Positions 21,413 to 33,404 of a stretch of 64,000 nt of DNA are shown one piece after another; the first letter of the stretch is position 1; each line of letters opens with the position of its first letter. The stretch lies in contig NC_060215.1 in the NCBI RefSeq assembly GCF_021130785.1, forward strand, positions 117,328,501 through 117,392,500, read 5' to 3'. The notes under the pieces were generated by a model. The model had not been told where the DNA came from. It did not search any database and worked only from the letters and a program-made list of their open reading frames with translations. The DNA is from Homalodisca vitripennis (Eukaryota; Arthropoda; Insecta; Hemiptera; Cicadellidae). Made by a program: the position numbers and the translations under genes.

Positions 21413-24400
21413 TTGGGAAATAAACTGTTTCCTTTCACTCAAGAAGCAAGAAGCAAGGCAAAAGATCCACAACTAAATACAGATTGGAGAAGACAGATTT
21501 CATACATCAATACTCCAATCTTAAATGAATCCATTGTGAGTTATATAGTCCCACAAAGAAATGATTATCATCCAGAAATTCATAAAATAATTTCTGGTAC
21601 AACAGACTTACAGACACTTAGAGCAAAATACCATACAGATTGTTATAATTTGCTCAAAAATTCTATTCAACAGAGTAATGCTGAAACAAAAATTAATTCG
21701 AGAATTTTGATGATAGATGCAGCAGTGGAGCAAATATAATTACATAGAAGAGAATGACACCTTCTAATTTACCATGGAAGAGTTGAAAAATGCCATAACT
21801 ACAAAGCATATTCCGGATGAAAAAAGTATTACAAAAGGAGTAATAGAACGCTTTCATAATAATATTGTTATTTCAACTAAATTTGGATCCAAGACCATAA
21901 CGTGTTAAAAAAAGCAACCATAATGTATTAACAGAAAATTCGTATAGTCAAACATATAACGATAAAGAAGAAGATCAATTTCATATACTGAAAGAGGCTA
22001 GTGAAATTATTAGAAGAGACATAAGAGCTCAAATAAAACGATAATGAACATTATGTGCAAAGTGACAAAATGCTTAAAGATGTTGATGAATGAATTCCAA
22101 AATCTGTTAAGTTTTTACTGTCAGTTATAATATTAACAAACAACAAAAATTACATAGAAACAATTCCTAGATATAAAAAATGTAAATATATAATCCATGT
22201 TATAATATCAGCTGTACTGAAATATCATAAGTTGAACCAGATATTAAAACTTTACTACAGTTGGGCAAATAAATATTTTGTGATGTATTTAAAATAGTAT
22301 AAAATTTTGTAGATGGAATGGATTTATGAATTTCATAACCAATACACATGAGTTTTATGTGTCATTAATAATATTTTACCTTCTGCAGCTCCAAGTGATT
22401 ATAACTCAATCTACACAACTATGAAACTTCAAATGATAATGCTAAAGAATTTAGTATGAAAATATGCATCTCAACGTTCTATCAACCTCTGTGTAAAAGG
22501 ACGAGATACCTGCTGTATTTTTATCTAATGAAGTTGGTGAGATGGAGATCTTTTCATACTCTTATGTCTTACATGGGATCGGATTAGTTACATTATGACT
22601 GGGAGTGGGATAAAAGAAGTTCTTTCTACCATATATGGTGAAAATGCAATTGATCACATAACATCTGGACGTGCTTATGCTAGAGCAGTACATACTCATA
22701 CTTCATTACACAAAGTTTTATCACAGTTAACTTATGAAAATCTTATGGAGCACTAAACAGATTTCGTAAATGTACTGAATGACGAAGAAAACTCAATTAT
22801 TTTTTAAATGTTCAACTATACTGAAATAACACAAAACCTAGGATTTCAAAAGCTTGCTATTATTATTAAAAATCGGTTAGTTAAGCTTGAAAATAAAAAT
22901 AAAACGTCGAAACTGTGGGTTACCTATTTTTGAATTATTATAATATTGAAGGAATTCATTGCTGCGGACCATATGGGAGATTGTAATTTACATTTATATA
23001 GTATTGAGCTAGTGATTCTATTATTTTACACATCAGGGTACTTTCCCAATGCTATGGCTGCACAAGATTACCTGCAAGATATGAAATGATTGTAATATAA
23101 AATGGATTTTACGGAGTTTAAAAATTTATGGAAGGATACTTTCACATCTAGTCGTTTTGAAACTTTTTTTGGCATTGCAAGTGATCAGACTATTGAGCAA
23201 GCCTATTGAAAGGAATGAGGGTCAAAGGAAGTCCTTTTAAAAGTGGTGCAACTGAAAGTGTAGTACAGTATATAAATGAATCAGGTGAGTTATTTGTAGC
23301 AAAGATATTATTGAAGCCATAGATAAGATTTATTATAAATTTCAATAAAAGTTATCTGATTCTGATGATAGACTGATTCAACAGATTCTAGAATAGAAAG
23401 GAATAATACTGATGTACAAATATTGGTGGGCTTCTTCTGACAATACAACCCTTTACCTGATACAGATGCTACTATGTCTATTGCTACCGGAATTACTAGA
23501 AATATAGAGATAAATTGTTACGATGCTTTTGAAAGTTTAAAAGCAATGAAGAAAACAGAGGGGCCAAATCTTGCAATTATTAAAGAAAAATCAAATAAAT
23601 TCTCTAATGGTGAAAAATTATGTTATTGATGGAGGTATGTTATTACATTATTGTAAATGGCAATTGAATGAAATGCTTAAAATGACATGTGACACGTATC
23701 CTAACATATTTAAAGAATAATTAGAAAAGTAACACATGAGTGATATTTAATGCTATAAAAAAAGACAGTATTAAATCTGTGGAAAGGAATCGCAGCACAA
23801 TGAAAACTAAGTATGCAGATATTAAATTCAATGGATATATGCCTTTGAATATCGTTGAATAGAAATTTTTATTGCAAAATAAAAATCGTTATATAGAAAT
23901 ATTGAGAGTTAATCAGCTAACAACAATAATTTTACATGCCAAGCGAAAAGCAATGTTGACAAATTAATTGTTTATACAGTTATTAATTTGTAATAAAAAA
24001 TTGTTATAGTTTCAGAAGATATATCAGTCTTGGTGTTATTAACAGCATTGGTGGATGTAGATCATAAGACATAATTTCTAAAACAATCTCTAGGCAAATT
24101 TCAGCCGAAAACATTTTCATCTAAAATTATAGAAGAATCGCTGCAAAAATGTAAAGAAAATATTCTATTTTTACATGCTTTCATGGGTTGTGATACAATA
24201 TCTGTGATTATTAATAAAGAAACATTTAAGTTTGCTAGAAATTTAGAAAAAAAATTTAATGATTTGCACAATTCAGCAAAAGTATTTAAACATAACAAAG
24301 ACTCCAATAATATATTTCAAGCAGATGTAACATGTATTTTGGGTTTTTATGCAGTTTCAACAAATAATAAAGATTTGAATATGTTTCATAAAAGCAACTG

Positions 24401-24717
24401 CCAAAAATAAATGTGTTCTTTTGCCATCATTACCTACATCATAAGTAGCATTTGAACACTTAAAAAGAGTGTACCTGCAAATCCAGATATGCCTAGGAAT
24501 TATGTAATTGTTAAAAATTGGGGATGAAAGTATTACAATAAAAATGAATCAATTACCTGCTTCAAATAATCTATTGCAAATGTTATTTTATAATTGTGGA
24601 GCTGTCTATGGATGCTGGGAAAATAGATTATACTCTAGTGTTGCATTTAAAAACCTGTACAGTGCAGCAAAAATAGTTGTCTCAAAAGTACACGTATTAT
24701 ACAAGTAAATGAATTTG
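21413..24717 (+). pseudogene. Decayed copy of a multi-copy insect gene family with a C-terminal Cys-rich end
   Basis: The start reads SYIVPQRNDYHPEIHKI and LRAKYHTDCYNLLKN, an N-terminal pattern of large uncharacterised insect proteins I know as a repeated family. Later blocks include WKDTFTSSRFETFFGI with SDQTIEQA (about 23130-23205), FMGCDTISVI (24180-24210), KKFNDLHNSAKVFKHN (about 24250-24297), CVLLPSLPT, and a C-terminal block NQLPASNNLLQMLFYNCGAV with GCWENRLYSS (24550-24640), which corresponds to the family's Cys-rich terminus with most Cys residues lost. The order and spacing match a protein of roughly 1,000 residues. Dozens of stops and frameshifts show it is long dead. No introns are needed between blocks, so it may be a retrocopy or part of a mobile element. 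Biochemical role unknown. Confidence 0.6.
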
Positions 24718-24822
24718 AAGAAAGTATTATGAAACTATAAAATGTTTACATACACAAATATTGTATTAATTATTTTCTTGTTCTATTTAATTCTCCTTAA
24801 TTTGCTTATTTTCATCAAATAT

Positions 24823-25095
24823 GTTTATTGAAATTAAATAAGGCTATTGCCATTATACAAATTTAATGTAAATAAAAGTCATTTGGTATTTGGTCTTCCG
24901 ATCATATGTTAGTTTGGTTATTTAAACGCATATATGACAGATACGGCCAAATACAAAATAATTGAATCGTAAAATGTAAGGGCTCTGTGGTGTAATGGTA
25001 GCACATTCACCCGGCAAGTGAGAGATTCGGGTTCAAGTCTCGGCGGAGCAAGTACTTTTTGTGATTCAATGTTTATTGAAATTATATATATATAT
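24823..25095 (+). repeat. tRNA-derived SINE with flanking tail sequences
   Basis: Positions 24982-25050 fold as a tRNA-like molecule: GCTCTGT pairs with GCGGAGC, a 4-bp D stem, and a 5-bp anticodon stem TTCAC/GTGAG around a CCGGCAA loop. The Pol III A box (TGGTGTAATGG, 24988-24998) and B box (GGTTCAAGTCT, 25030-25040) are intact, and a T run follows at 25055. The loop would give anticodon GGC (Ala) but has C instead of the near-universal U at position 33, so it is a SINE head rather than a working tRNA gene. The tail atgtttattgaaatt follows, ending in a short (TA)n. Sequence before the head, from 24823, carries the attgaaattaaataaggct module seen also at 18340. Confidence 0.7.
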
Positions 25096-25134
25096 AAAAA
25101 CATTCAACGGTCTTGTGTCACTAATTTTTAAATT

Positions 25135-25310
25135 GAAGTTTGTTTTGAGCTTCTTTGTCGCTGTTTTTGTATGAATCTCTTCAGACAAGATTCCCGGAGT
25201 CAAGTCTGAGACTGCGTCAGATACCAAGCGCTGCAACCAAGGGAAGGTGAACTGGAACTAAATTCAACATTAAAATTAAATCAACACTTCCTAACATAGC
25301 TACTTTATGT
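25135..25310 (-). repeat. Dispersed repeat family, inverted member
   Basis: The reverse complement matches 7665-7800, including gtctcagacttgactcc, the following gtctgaagagat and the upstream gttcaccttc. It lies 40 bp right of the SINE tail. Function unknown. Confidence 0.6.
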
Positions 25311-25887
25311 ATAGAAAACTCGTTTGCTTAGAGATCGTGTCAGAAACATGGTAGTGCACTCAAATTGCACCTGATAAGAGAATTAGACTGCCATTTCACC
25401 CATTTATTGGCATCTCTGATATCGAAACGATGTAAATGTTCATTTCAAGATTCTTCGTTGCCGACTTTCTTTGCACCTCTCCCAACATCGAAATTGAATC
25501 AATCCTACGTTATGTGAATGACCGATGTTACATTGTAATGATATTTGGATCTGGTGTAATATAAAGAAATTCTTTCTATAGACCTTAGTTATACAACATG
25601 TTACAGCAGTGTGGACGTAAAACTGTTAAAGTCATGTAAAATATATTAACTGTTTTAAACTTAAGACATTTCATGTTATAGGCCAACTATATAATTGCAT
25701 TATTATGCAAAATTTACTCTGTAGGAGTAAAGTGCTTTAGATTGTTTAATCAGTAATTTCTTATGGGCTGTCAGAACTTTTTTATTCTTTCACTGTCATG
25801 GTTGTTACTTCTAACTGTGCTATTACGTTTATGCTTTGGTAACAACATACAATAAGGTTTTAAACATTTTATGGATTTGTGAGAGAT

Positions 25888-25931
25888 TTAATAAGAATTA
25901 CTGACTACTAATAAGAATTAGTTGACTGAGG
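25888..25931. repeat. Imperfect 45-bp direct repeat, left copy
   Basis: The block from tttaataagaattactgac to gttgactgaggta recurs with several changes at about 26783-26828, on the other side of a LINE fragment. See the corresponding observation in Part 2. Confidence 0.6.
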
Positions 25932-26104
25932 TATTCAATGAGATGGATGGCTCTTCATCTTCTTGCACCCATATTCCTAATGGTACATATTTAATTTGGT
26001 GACAAAGAATATAAATATTTCATTCATCCAGTAACCTGACACACCTGCTCACTTATTTGCTATAATTTATATTAGTGCAATGAGTAAACATTTATAGTTT
26101 CATT

Positions 26105-26800
26105 TTAAGACTATCTCCAAGGGTGGCAATAGGTGGTGGAGTATGAAGGTAACCTGTCAGATCCACAATATATTACAAGAGGTATAAAACAAGGATCGAT
26201 CTTGGGGCAATCCTCTTTTTATTGTTTATAAACAACCTACCATACCACCTCAGCTTCTTATCAATATCAGCATACCTCTTTGCTGATGAGATAATTGTCC
26301 GAACTGATGTAAGACAGGACGAAAATCTAAAAAATTACATTAAGCAAGTTGAAAAATAATAACAAACTGGTGCTCCGTAAACGGCCCCAATCCAAATTCT
26401 GATAAAACCAAATCTTCATATTAATTTATCTAAGGCAAATAATAGTGATAGCTGCGTGAAATTCTTGGGAGTGACTCTTGATAATCGTCTTTCTTGATGT
26501 GGTTATATAGACGACATAGGCAAGAAGCTTTAAAAATGTAATTTTATGCTTCGTAGACTGTCCCGATCCACCTCTTATGATGTGTTACGAACACTTTACT
26601 TTGCCTACTTCTTTAGCAGATTGTCATACTGCATACTGGCGTGGGAATCTTCACCTTATACAGACACTATATTTTAAGATCCAAAAAACTGCAATTCGCA
26701 TTTTGTGTGGTTTAAAAGTCATAAGGAGTCATTTTGTGGCTATTTTAAGAGTGGGAACACTTACGCTTCCCTCCCCAACAACTTTAATAAGAATTGCTGA
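26105..26800 (+). mobile_element. LINE reverse-transcriptase C-terminal fragment
   Basis: Plus-strand translation gives TRGIKQGSILGQ, matching the RT palm block GxPQGSxLGP, then LFADE where the catalytic YADD should be, so the second catalytic Asp is replaced by Glu. About 26575-26780 gives the C-terminal region with KIQKTAIRILCGLK and VGTLTLPSPT, typical of Jockey-like ORF2 ends. Many frameshifts and stops. No endonuclease or 3' tail is present. Confidence 0.75.
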
Positions 26801-26829
26801 CTAACGATAAGTATTAGTTGACTGAAGTA

Positions 26830-27740
26830 ACTATTTTTGTTTGAATTTAACAACCAGTGACATGTAGTTGAATATCTAATGTTGCATTTACATATTAGTC
26901 AACCACCATCAGAAGTGATGCACAATTTGCCTCCACTTGGATTATTTCTGTTTTATTAATTAATCATCACAGCATTGAGAGCAGTTATCAAATTAACCTA
27001 TTAAATTCGTTCGCTTTAGAATACCATCAAACAATACAGTTTCAACCTATTTATATTGACAGTGTCATATTATTTTAATGAAACAGAATATGTTAATTAA
27101 ATTCTGGTGATAAATTATATGTTTTATTCCAACTAATAAGGCCCATTAAATTATTTTCATGTCAACAAACTGGTATCTTAGAATACAATAGTTATGGCCT
27201 ATTTGCTAACCAACCAGAAATGTATTGAATTTCTCTCTGGATACTAGTCTGTTAATTTGAATTAAATAATACTGAATAGACTACTTTAATTATTCTGGTG
27301 GTATATAATACATATTATGAAAACCAGTGACTAAATAATTTTCATATAATAAATTGATAGCCTATCTGAAAATAGGCATTTTTCTGGCTACGCCTATTTT
27401 GTATGCTGCTATAGTTATTGTACCAGTATATATGAGTGTAATGTAATAGCCTATTATAATACTTCACAAGTAATTTCAAATATTTTTTTTTATACTTTAA
27501 TAATTATGGGTAGGCCTAGTACAAAATACATTTTTCTATGCAGGACTATACCTACTTTAATGCGTTTGTATTCTAAACTATTTATACTAAAATGAAGAAA
27601 ATCTACACATTACAAGAACAGTCGTTTATTATTAAAAAATTTTGTTACATATTAAATATTTTGTTACTTTGATTTAAATAACACTGAATAAGCTACTTTA
27701 ATTAATTTATTCTTGCCTATCTTGTTGTTGATTCCTGTTC
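26830..27740. other. AT-rich non-coding stretch
   Basis: Nothing recognised. The sequence contains many short TTTAATTA-type words but no clear inverted repeats or open frames. Confidence 0.5.
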
Positions 27741-27751
27741 CTTGTAGATGC

Positions 27752-27949
27752 CTAGCATGGCCATGGGGTCGTTTGTCTTTGTCCCTCCAAGTCTTGAGGT
27801 TCACAATCGAATCCAATTCTGTCCAAAAATCTTCTTATATAATTGGAAAACAAACACATACAAGCACTAACCACAATTATGACAAGGCTCATTATCAGCC
27901 ACCACAAAACCAAATGATCTAAAATAAAATTTACGATATCAAATTCCAT
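27752..27949 (-). CDS. Small ORF: possible single-pass membrane protein, 65 aa
   Basis: The ATG at 27949 has a good insect start context (AAAATGG). The protein has an acidic start (MEFDIVNFILDH), a strongly hydrophobic segment at about residues 13-32 (VLWWLIMSLVIIVVSACMCL), then FSNYIRRFLDRIGF and a polar tail with EPQDLEGQRQ. The frame stays open upstream to 28051, but the internal ATG is preferred because of its context and because the extension is polar and unlike a leader. No similar family is recognised. Its plan (acidic N-terminus, one membrane segment, basic juxtamembrane residues) resembles the ORF at 47989-48222, but the sequences are not clearly homologous. It could be chance in an AT-rich region. 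Confidence 0.35.
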   Translation of the reverse strand: MEFDIVNFILDHLVLWWLIMSLVIIVVSACMCLFSNYIRRFLDRIGFDCEPQDLEGQRQTTPWPC

Positions 27950-28059
27950 TTTTACAATTAAAAAATTTTGAGTAGATACAAAAATATCCAGTGTTTGACA
28001 GTCTGCAGTTTGTTTGTTATGGGTCAGGTTAGATGTTCTGTTAGCAGTCAAAAAGACGT

Positions 28060-29110
28060 TTCCCTTTCTCAGGAAGTAAATATCCCTTTCTCACTTATAA
28101 ATTGAATTCTACCCTCAAATTTAGTTTTGAAGGTACTTGAATACTGATATAAAGTATATTAATATGAGTGAACCTGAAATAACTCAAATTAGTAGCAGGA
28201 ACATTCATGGCAGTTTGATTTTAGAATTATCTTTTGTTGACTACAAATATTTCATTTAACTAGTTATTATTAGTTGTTATTCAGACTCAGTTATTGATGT
28301 GTAGTTTATAATTTTTAAGTGTTGATATAAGGTATAGTACTTACAACCATTTTATAAAAACCATTACAGCAGTTTTATAAAAAGACTATATTTGTTCGTA
28401 TTTTTCTAGTTAAAATGTTAACTATGGGTACATTTTCGTATATAATGAATAGTCCAGATAGTTTTTATACCGAGTTTTAAGGTTTTGTTCTCAAATCGCT
28501 CTAATACTAATAAAAACCAGTTTGAGGGAAAGAACTAGCAAGTGACAAACTATAAAAATAAAATAGCAATTATAAACTTCAAGTTAAAATAAAATGTCTG
28601 CAGCACTTGGTTCACTGTTGCTACAACTCGTTCGTGTTAGCAAATAAACTAAAATAAATAGTATGTAGTTAATTCTATCTTCTTTGTTATTGTCTGGTTC
28701 CTAGACAGTTTGTATTCGACTTTAATCAGGAAAAGTATTTGAGATATTATAACAACATTTCCAACAGGCTTTGTAGGGGTCTAGGATTTGTAGGTAGGGA
28801 TCTCAACCATTTCACTCCCTTACCCCTTTGTACATATTTTACAAAAATTGTAAACCCAAAAATGTTATCTTTATTTTAACAAAATAATTTTTATTATATG
28901 TGTGTGTGCGTGTGTGTTTTTAATGTTAAAGTAAACCCCTAATACTATTAGTAATAATAATAGATTTTAAAATAAAATTATAGTATATCTGTCATAATCG
29001 TTACCAACAATTTAAAAAAAAAAAACATTACAAAATTGATAGGCTCGTTATAGAATTTGTTTTTAATGTGACACTTGAACCTGTTTTGTCGCACTTAGCA
29101 ATTTAATTGT
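28060..29110. other. AT-rich non-coding stretch with a short TG repeat
   Basis: Nothing coding is recognised. A short (TG)n run lies at about 28898-28918. Confidence 0.5.
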
Positions 29111-29119
29111 ACATATATA

Positions 29120-30080
29120 TAGATAAATATCAACAATTATAATATATAGCAGCTGAATTAAGTATTTCTTTTAATCAGTTTGGCAACTTTCTGGACGCTA
29201 GGTTCTTTGGCCGGTATATTTATTTAGGCTTGTGGATGCAGCAATGCCTCCATGCTGCATGGGGAGCAATTTCTTGCATACTCCCATGAAGGCCGACGTA
29301 CCAGCCAGACATGGATTTTCCTCCATATGTGCATATGCCAACACAATTTGGCTAAATCTATATCTTTTACACAAAAGTAACCATACATTTCATTGAATAT
29401 GTCTTCTCCTATAGTTCGTTCAGTCATTACATAAGAAAGCAATAAATGTTCTTCAAATTCATTGTTGGTATTAATATACCTAGCGGTAATAAGTAAAATC
29501 GCTAGTGAAGCAATGTCTGTGTTTTCTTCAACTTAAATTGAGAAATATGGGCTTTATTATAATTGTTGAATTACCCTTTCTTCAATATGGTCTGAAATGT
29601 CTTGAATTCGTCGTGAAACTGTATTGTTTGACAACGTGATTATATTTATTTTACTAACATAGTCTTGACCAAATATACACTGCACAGCATCTTTTATACT
29701 AGGAGCTACCAAATCCTCAACAATGGTGTGGTTTTTATCGCGCTTTGAAACGTGGTAGCTAATTCTATAAGAGGCTTCCATAGCATTTTCATTGTCTTTG
29801 TTACCTGATACTAAGTAAAATGGAACACTACTATTTATTTTATAAATTTTTGAAAGTCTTTCAAAATAGCTAACTAATTTTTTTGTACTGGAAGTAATTA
29901 GTTTCAAGATGACGCAAAAGTAAGCAAGATTTCATGCTACCATTGCTTAAAACTTCTCCTCATACAATACACAAGGGATTTGGATTTACCTCTTCTCCAG
30001 TAAATAAAAACTCATATTTTAGATATTCTCCTGATTATTTTAGATTCTTTGACCAATATCTATTATTTTATTTCTGAGGT
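29120..30080 (-). pseudogene. hAT-family transposase (ZBED5/FAM200-like), N-terminal half, broken
   Basis: The minus strand gives a degraded BED-finger region (KYSEEYLKYEFLF and NPLCIVYEE, about 30060-29970), then NAMEASYRISYHVSKRDK and NNTVSRRIQDISDHIEERV (29800-29560), then VEENTDIASLAILL with ARYINTNNEFEEH (about 29550-29450), TIGEDIFNEMYGYF, and the block CVGICTYGGKSMSG (about 29350-29305). In intact relatives the third block reads DEST and the last reads CTDGA, both contributing catalytic Asp residues; here they are EENT and CTYGG, so both are lost. A tail with PKNLASRKLPN follows to about 29125. Several frameshifts are present. The C-terminal dimerisation region is absent. Such genes are both transposons and domesticated proteins; this one is clearly dead. 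Confidence 0.8.
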
Positions 30081-30244
30081 TTATTAATATTGTTACTCAC
30101 TATTGTAGAACCAGCTGTCGCGTTCAGGGATGAACTGGGTTTGTTATGCACCTCACTTGATAATTGGTGTTTGTTTTCCACTGATATATTTTTAATCACT
30201 GATCCATAACTAAAGCACTATATATTTGTTTCCTGTTTAATTCG

Positions 30245-32590
30245 TTCAAACGCTGGTCTAGGGGATGGGCTGACCTTAGTTCCAATGATTCCTCAATGAA
30301 CTGTGAAAGTACCTCCCCAAAGGTGACACTTAAGTGCCTCTCAGTAGTAATGCCAGGTCAGGAATCCAGTTTCGACTGGTCTGCCCGGAATCATACGACA
30401 CACATGCTTTTGTATGACTGGGAGCCTCCAATTCCACGGTGTGAAGTGAATCTTGCTTGAGGGATGCATGGCGCAGGGGTAGTACGTGACAAACGGCGCC
30501 CTTGGAGGTTTTGCGTCCCCAAGATTAAATAGTCTTACCTGGTCATGCGGGACTCTGACTGGGTGGACCTTTTACTTACTCGATACTCGTGGAACCTTTT
30601 ACAGATCCTAAAATCAAAAACCCACCAGATCAACTTAATCTGGAAAGTTTACAGCAAGCAGTTGCATCTGACAGTTTGGCTTTAAGTGTCGCGGCCTGTC
30701 CATCACGCTCAATTACCATTGACGAAGATTCAGCAGTTGGTGGTGTTGATATATATGTCAAGAAGATGAGCTGAGGGCGCAAGGTATGGAAACTGATCAT
30801 CAAGATCCTTTAGGTCAATCTGCAGCACAGTAAATCTGCTTCAGCTGTGTTTTACAGGCGCTGTTTGGCGAAAGAATTTCACGTGGGCCTGATACAGGAA
30901 CCCTGGATTTTAAAGGGTAAAATAACATGGCTTTAAATTACAGGGGTCATTGTTAGCGCCAATGTTAATAATTCCAGAGCTTGTATTGCTCAACAGCATT
31001 CCTGTTCTGGAATTTTGTTCCAAGGAACTCTCGACAGTCATGCTGACTGGGACTGATACTTTACGAGCCCTGTTGATTACATCATCTCCCGTATGATGAT
31101 GTGGACATCACGTCCTCTAGAGATATGGCTGCCTTGTTAGATCATGTTCGTAGGAGCGGCTTGGAGTTGGTGATTGACTGTAACGCTAATTCACACAATG
31201 AGGCGTAGGACAGCACCAACACAAGCAGCAGAGATAAGTCGCTTCTGGAGTATAATGTCCCGCAGTCAAGTGATTGCGAATGTAGGTAATGTTCCTACGT
31301 TTTACACGCGGATGTGTACGAAGGTGATATATGTAACCATGATGACAAGAAGTATGGGTAATAGGATACATGGCTGACATGTGTCTAACGAGGCCTCCCA
31401 CTCTGGTCATGCTCACACCTGCATTAAAATCGGAGACCTGGAAATTGGAAAAGTTCAGTATAGGAATCCGAGAAATACAGACTGTGTGCCATACAAGGCA
31501 ACCCTAAGGGTACAACTATAATCTGACAGTAGTAATCGGAAAATGAGTCACAATGCGGCAGCTGAACAAATCTGCCGGCAATCTGACTTTTGAAATTGTC
31601 CGTTCATTTTATCTCAGTTGTCCTGTCAGTAACAGGAGAAGGCCCAAAGTAGCGTGGTGGAGCTCTGAACTGGCCTCTTTGAGGAAGAGGGTCAGGGCTT
31701 TATCGAGGAGAGTAAAACATGGATACGCGGGAGACCTACCACGAGCTTTTTGCACTGTACAGCCGCAAGATCCGTACGGTTAAGAGATTAGCCTGGAAGA
31801 AACTCTGCGCTGTTATTGACAGTGTGCAGGGTTGTGCAAGGTTTAGAAGCTATTAACAAAAAAATCACATCTCGCCGCTTGGTGGTCTCAGGCATGATCA
31901 AGATATTACACACACACATACACACACGCGCGCACGCACGCATACACACACACGAGTTATGATGGGAATACACTTTCCGGTCTGTATAATTTATGACAAG
32001 GATCAACCAGTCAGCCGTGGAGGAAGACCTGCTGGGCGCGCCACTCACTCACAGTGGAGTTTGGTGTCTTGTGTAATAACCTTCAGAAGGATTGAGTAGG
32101 CGATGAATTAGTTTAGTCCATATAAAGCTCCTAGAGGAAACAGAGTGCAGCAGGTTTGCTTGCTGCGGGGCTAGATATTCTCCTTTCCTTGCTGTACAGT
32201 GGCCCCCAAGTACATTCCTCTGTCCTGGAGGGTAACAAGGATAGTGGTTGTAACGAACCAGGGGAGGTCTAGCATGGACCGACCTAAGTCCTTATTCCGA
32301 TATGTCTGCCCTTCATTCTTCTTAAAACAATGGATACGATGGTTGCTACGTTTCTTTTGGAAGTGCCCTCTACATCCAAATCAGCATGGTTATACTCCAG
32401 GAAAATCATGTGACTCACCCCTGCACCATCTGGTACGCAGGACTGAGAAGGCGCTGGCAAAGAATAAAGAAGTCACATGTGTCTATCTGGACATCGAATG
32501 AGCTTACGAAAATACAGGTACTCAGAGGATTGTCAATACGTTTTTGAGACGTGGTGTTGATGATATGCGATAGTATAAAGTTCTTATTCA
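30245..32590 (+). mobile_element. R1-clade LINE, 5' part (leader, endonuclease, RT fingers), broken
   Basis: The leader (about 30245-30590) is GC-richer than its surroundings. A short open piece of ORF1 (30589-30774) is followed after only about 50 bases by ORF2, so most of ORF1, including the expected CCHC knuckles, is deleted. ORF2 blocks are LKINLQHSKSASAVFYRR and LIQEPW (30889-30906), an endonuclease relic with CNANSHN (about 31180), a linker RPKVAWWSSELASLRKRV (31645-31700), and RT fingers with HPNQHGYTPGKS, HHLVRRTEKALAKNKE and VYLDIE (about 32370-32500). Reading continues to VVTTTL near 32610, where minus-strand LINE fragments interrupt it; the RT resumes at 34437. Multiple stops and frameshifts, and a CA microsatellite at 31908-31953. 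Confidence 0.82.
31908..31953. repeat. (CA)n / (CG)-interrupted microsatellite
   Basis: An imperfect CA/CG dinucleotide run inside the R1 LINE ORF2, between the linker and RT blocks. It lies between coding blocks and disrupts the reading frame. Confidence 0.9.
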
Positions 32591-32619
32591 CAGATAGGGT
32601 GGTTACCACCACTCTTACA

Positions 32620-33404
32620 ATAATAGTCAAGTCAATAGTCAAGTATTTATTGCGGTGACAAAAAGTACATTTGTATAGCAAACGCCAAGTATCTAATAAT
32701 TTTGACACACATGCTACATCGAACTCTCATTCATACATATATTTTGACATTCACTCTGCTCCATTCATCGCCAATTTTTTACCCACCTCAATTCGAGAGT
32801 AAGTCTTCTGATTGTGCGGTCTCACAGTTGTACGAATAGGGAGACCTCAATTAGCTAGAGACCTCAAAACATAAATGCTGAGGCTAATTTGGAGCAAATG
32901 TAATCGATATGAAAATTCCATGTCAAACCTTGATCAAGGTAAATTCTAATGAATTTCGAGGAACAGACCTCTTCTAATGTGGCTTCATCCAACACGATGG
33001 CCGGGCCATATTCGCAGTCTGACGAGCGCAAAGAAAATTTTAGAACATTGGATTTTGAAGAAGTTGTTTTTAAATTGAGGCTGTGAAAATGTTGCACACA
33101 ACTGTTTACTGCAACAAAGGTGTTTTGTTCTAAAGCTGATTTTGTAGTTTCATTAAAACAGAGAGTCGTATCATCTGCATACTGCACGATTCTTCCATGT
33201 GGTAGTGATGATTCTATGTCATTGACATAGAGCAGTAACAGAATAGGGTTGAGAATTGATCCTTGAGGGACTCCATAAATAATTTTCATTGAATTAGAAA
33301 CATGGTTTGAATTTTGGACAACTTGAAATCTGTGGCTTAAAAATGAACTAAGCCACAAGAGAGGCACGCCTCGGATGCCATGGGACCCCAATTTGTCAAG
33401 CAGC
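32620..33404 (-). mobile_element. LINE fragment B: RT palm, thumb and 3' tail
   Basis: On the minus strand the fragment starts abruptly at about 33404 with LLDKLGSHGIRGVPLLW, then VPQGSILNPILLLLYVNDIE, YADDTTLC (about 33181-33160) and GLTWNFHIDYICSKLASA. After a stop at 32864 the C-terminal part is largely deleted and the sequence passes into a 3' UTR ending in caataaatacttgactatt and short TTGACTA repeats near 32620. The catalytic YADD is intact. The palm and thumb frame is continuous for 175 codons, so this fragment is younger than most elements here. It sits inside the R1 LINE in opposite orientation. Confidence 0.82.

Noticed and set aside
24982..25050. Functional tRNA-Ala gene
   Set aside because: The anticodon loop has C at position 33, only one base separates the acceptor and D stems, and the head is joined to SINE tails.
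29224..29442. Frame with HMHIWRKIHVWLVRRPS
   Set aside because: Its second half is the wrong frame; the hAT block CVGICTYGGKSMSG is read in the adjacent frame of the same bases.
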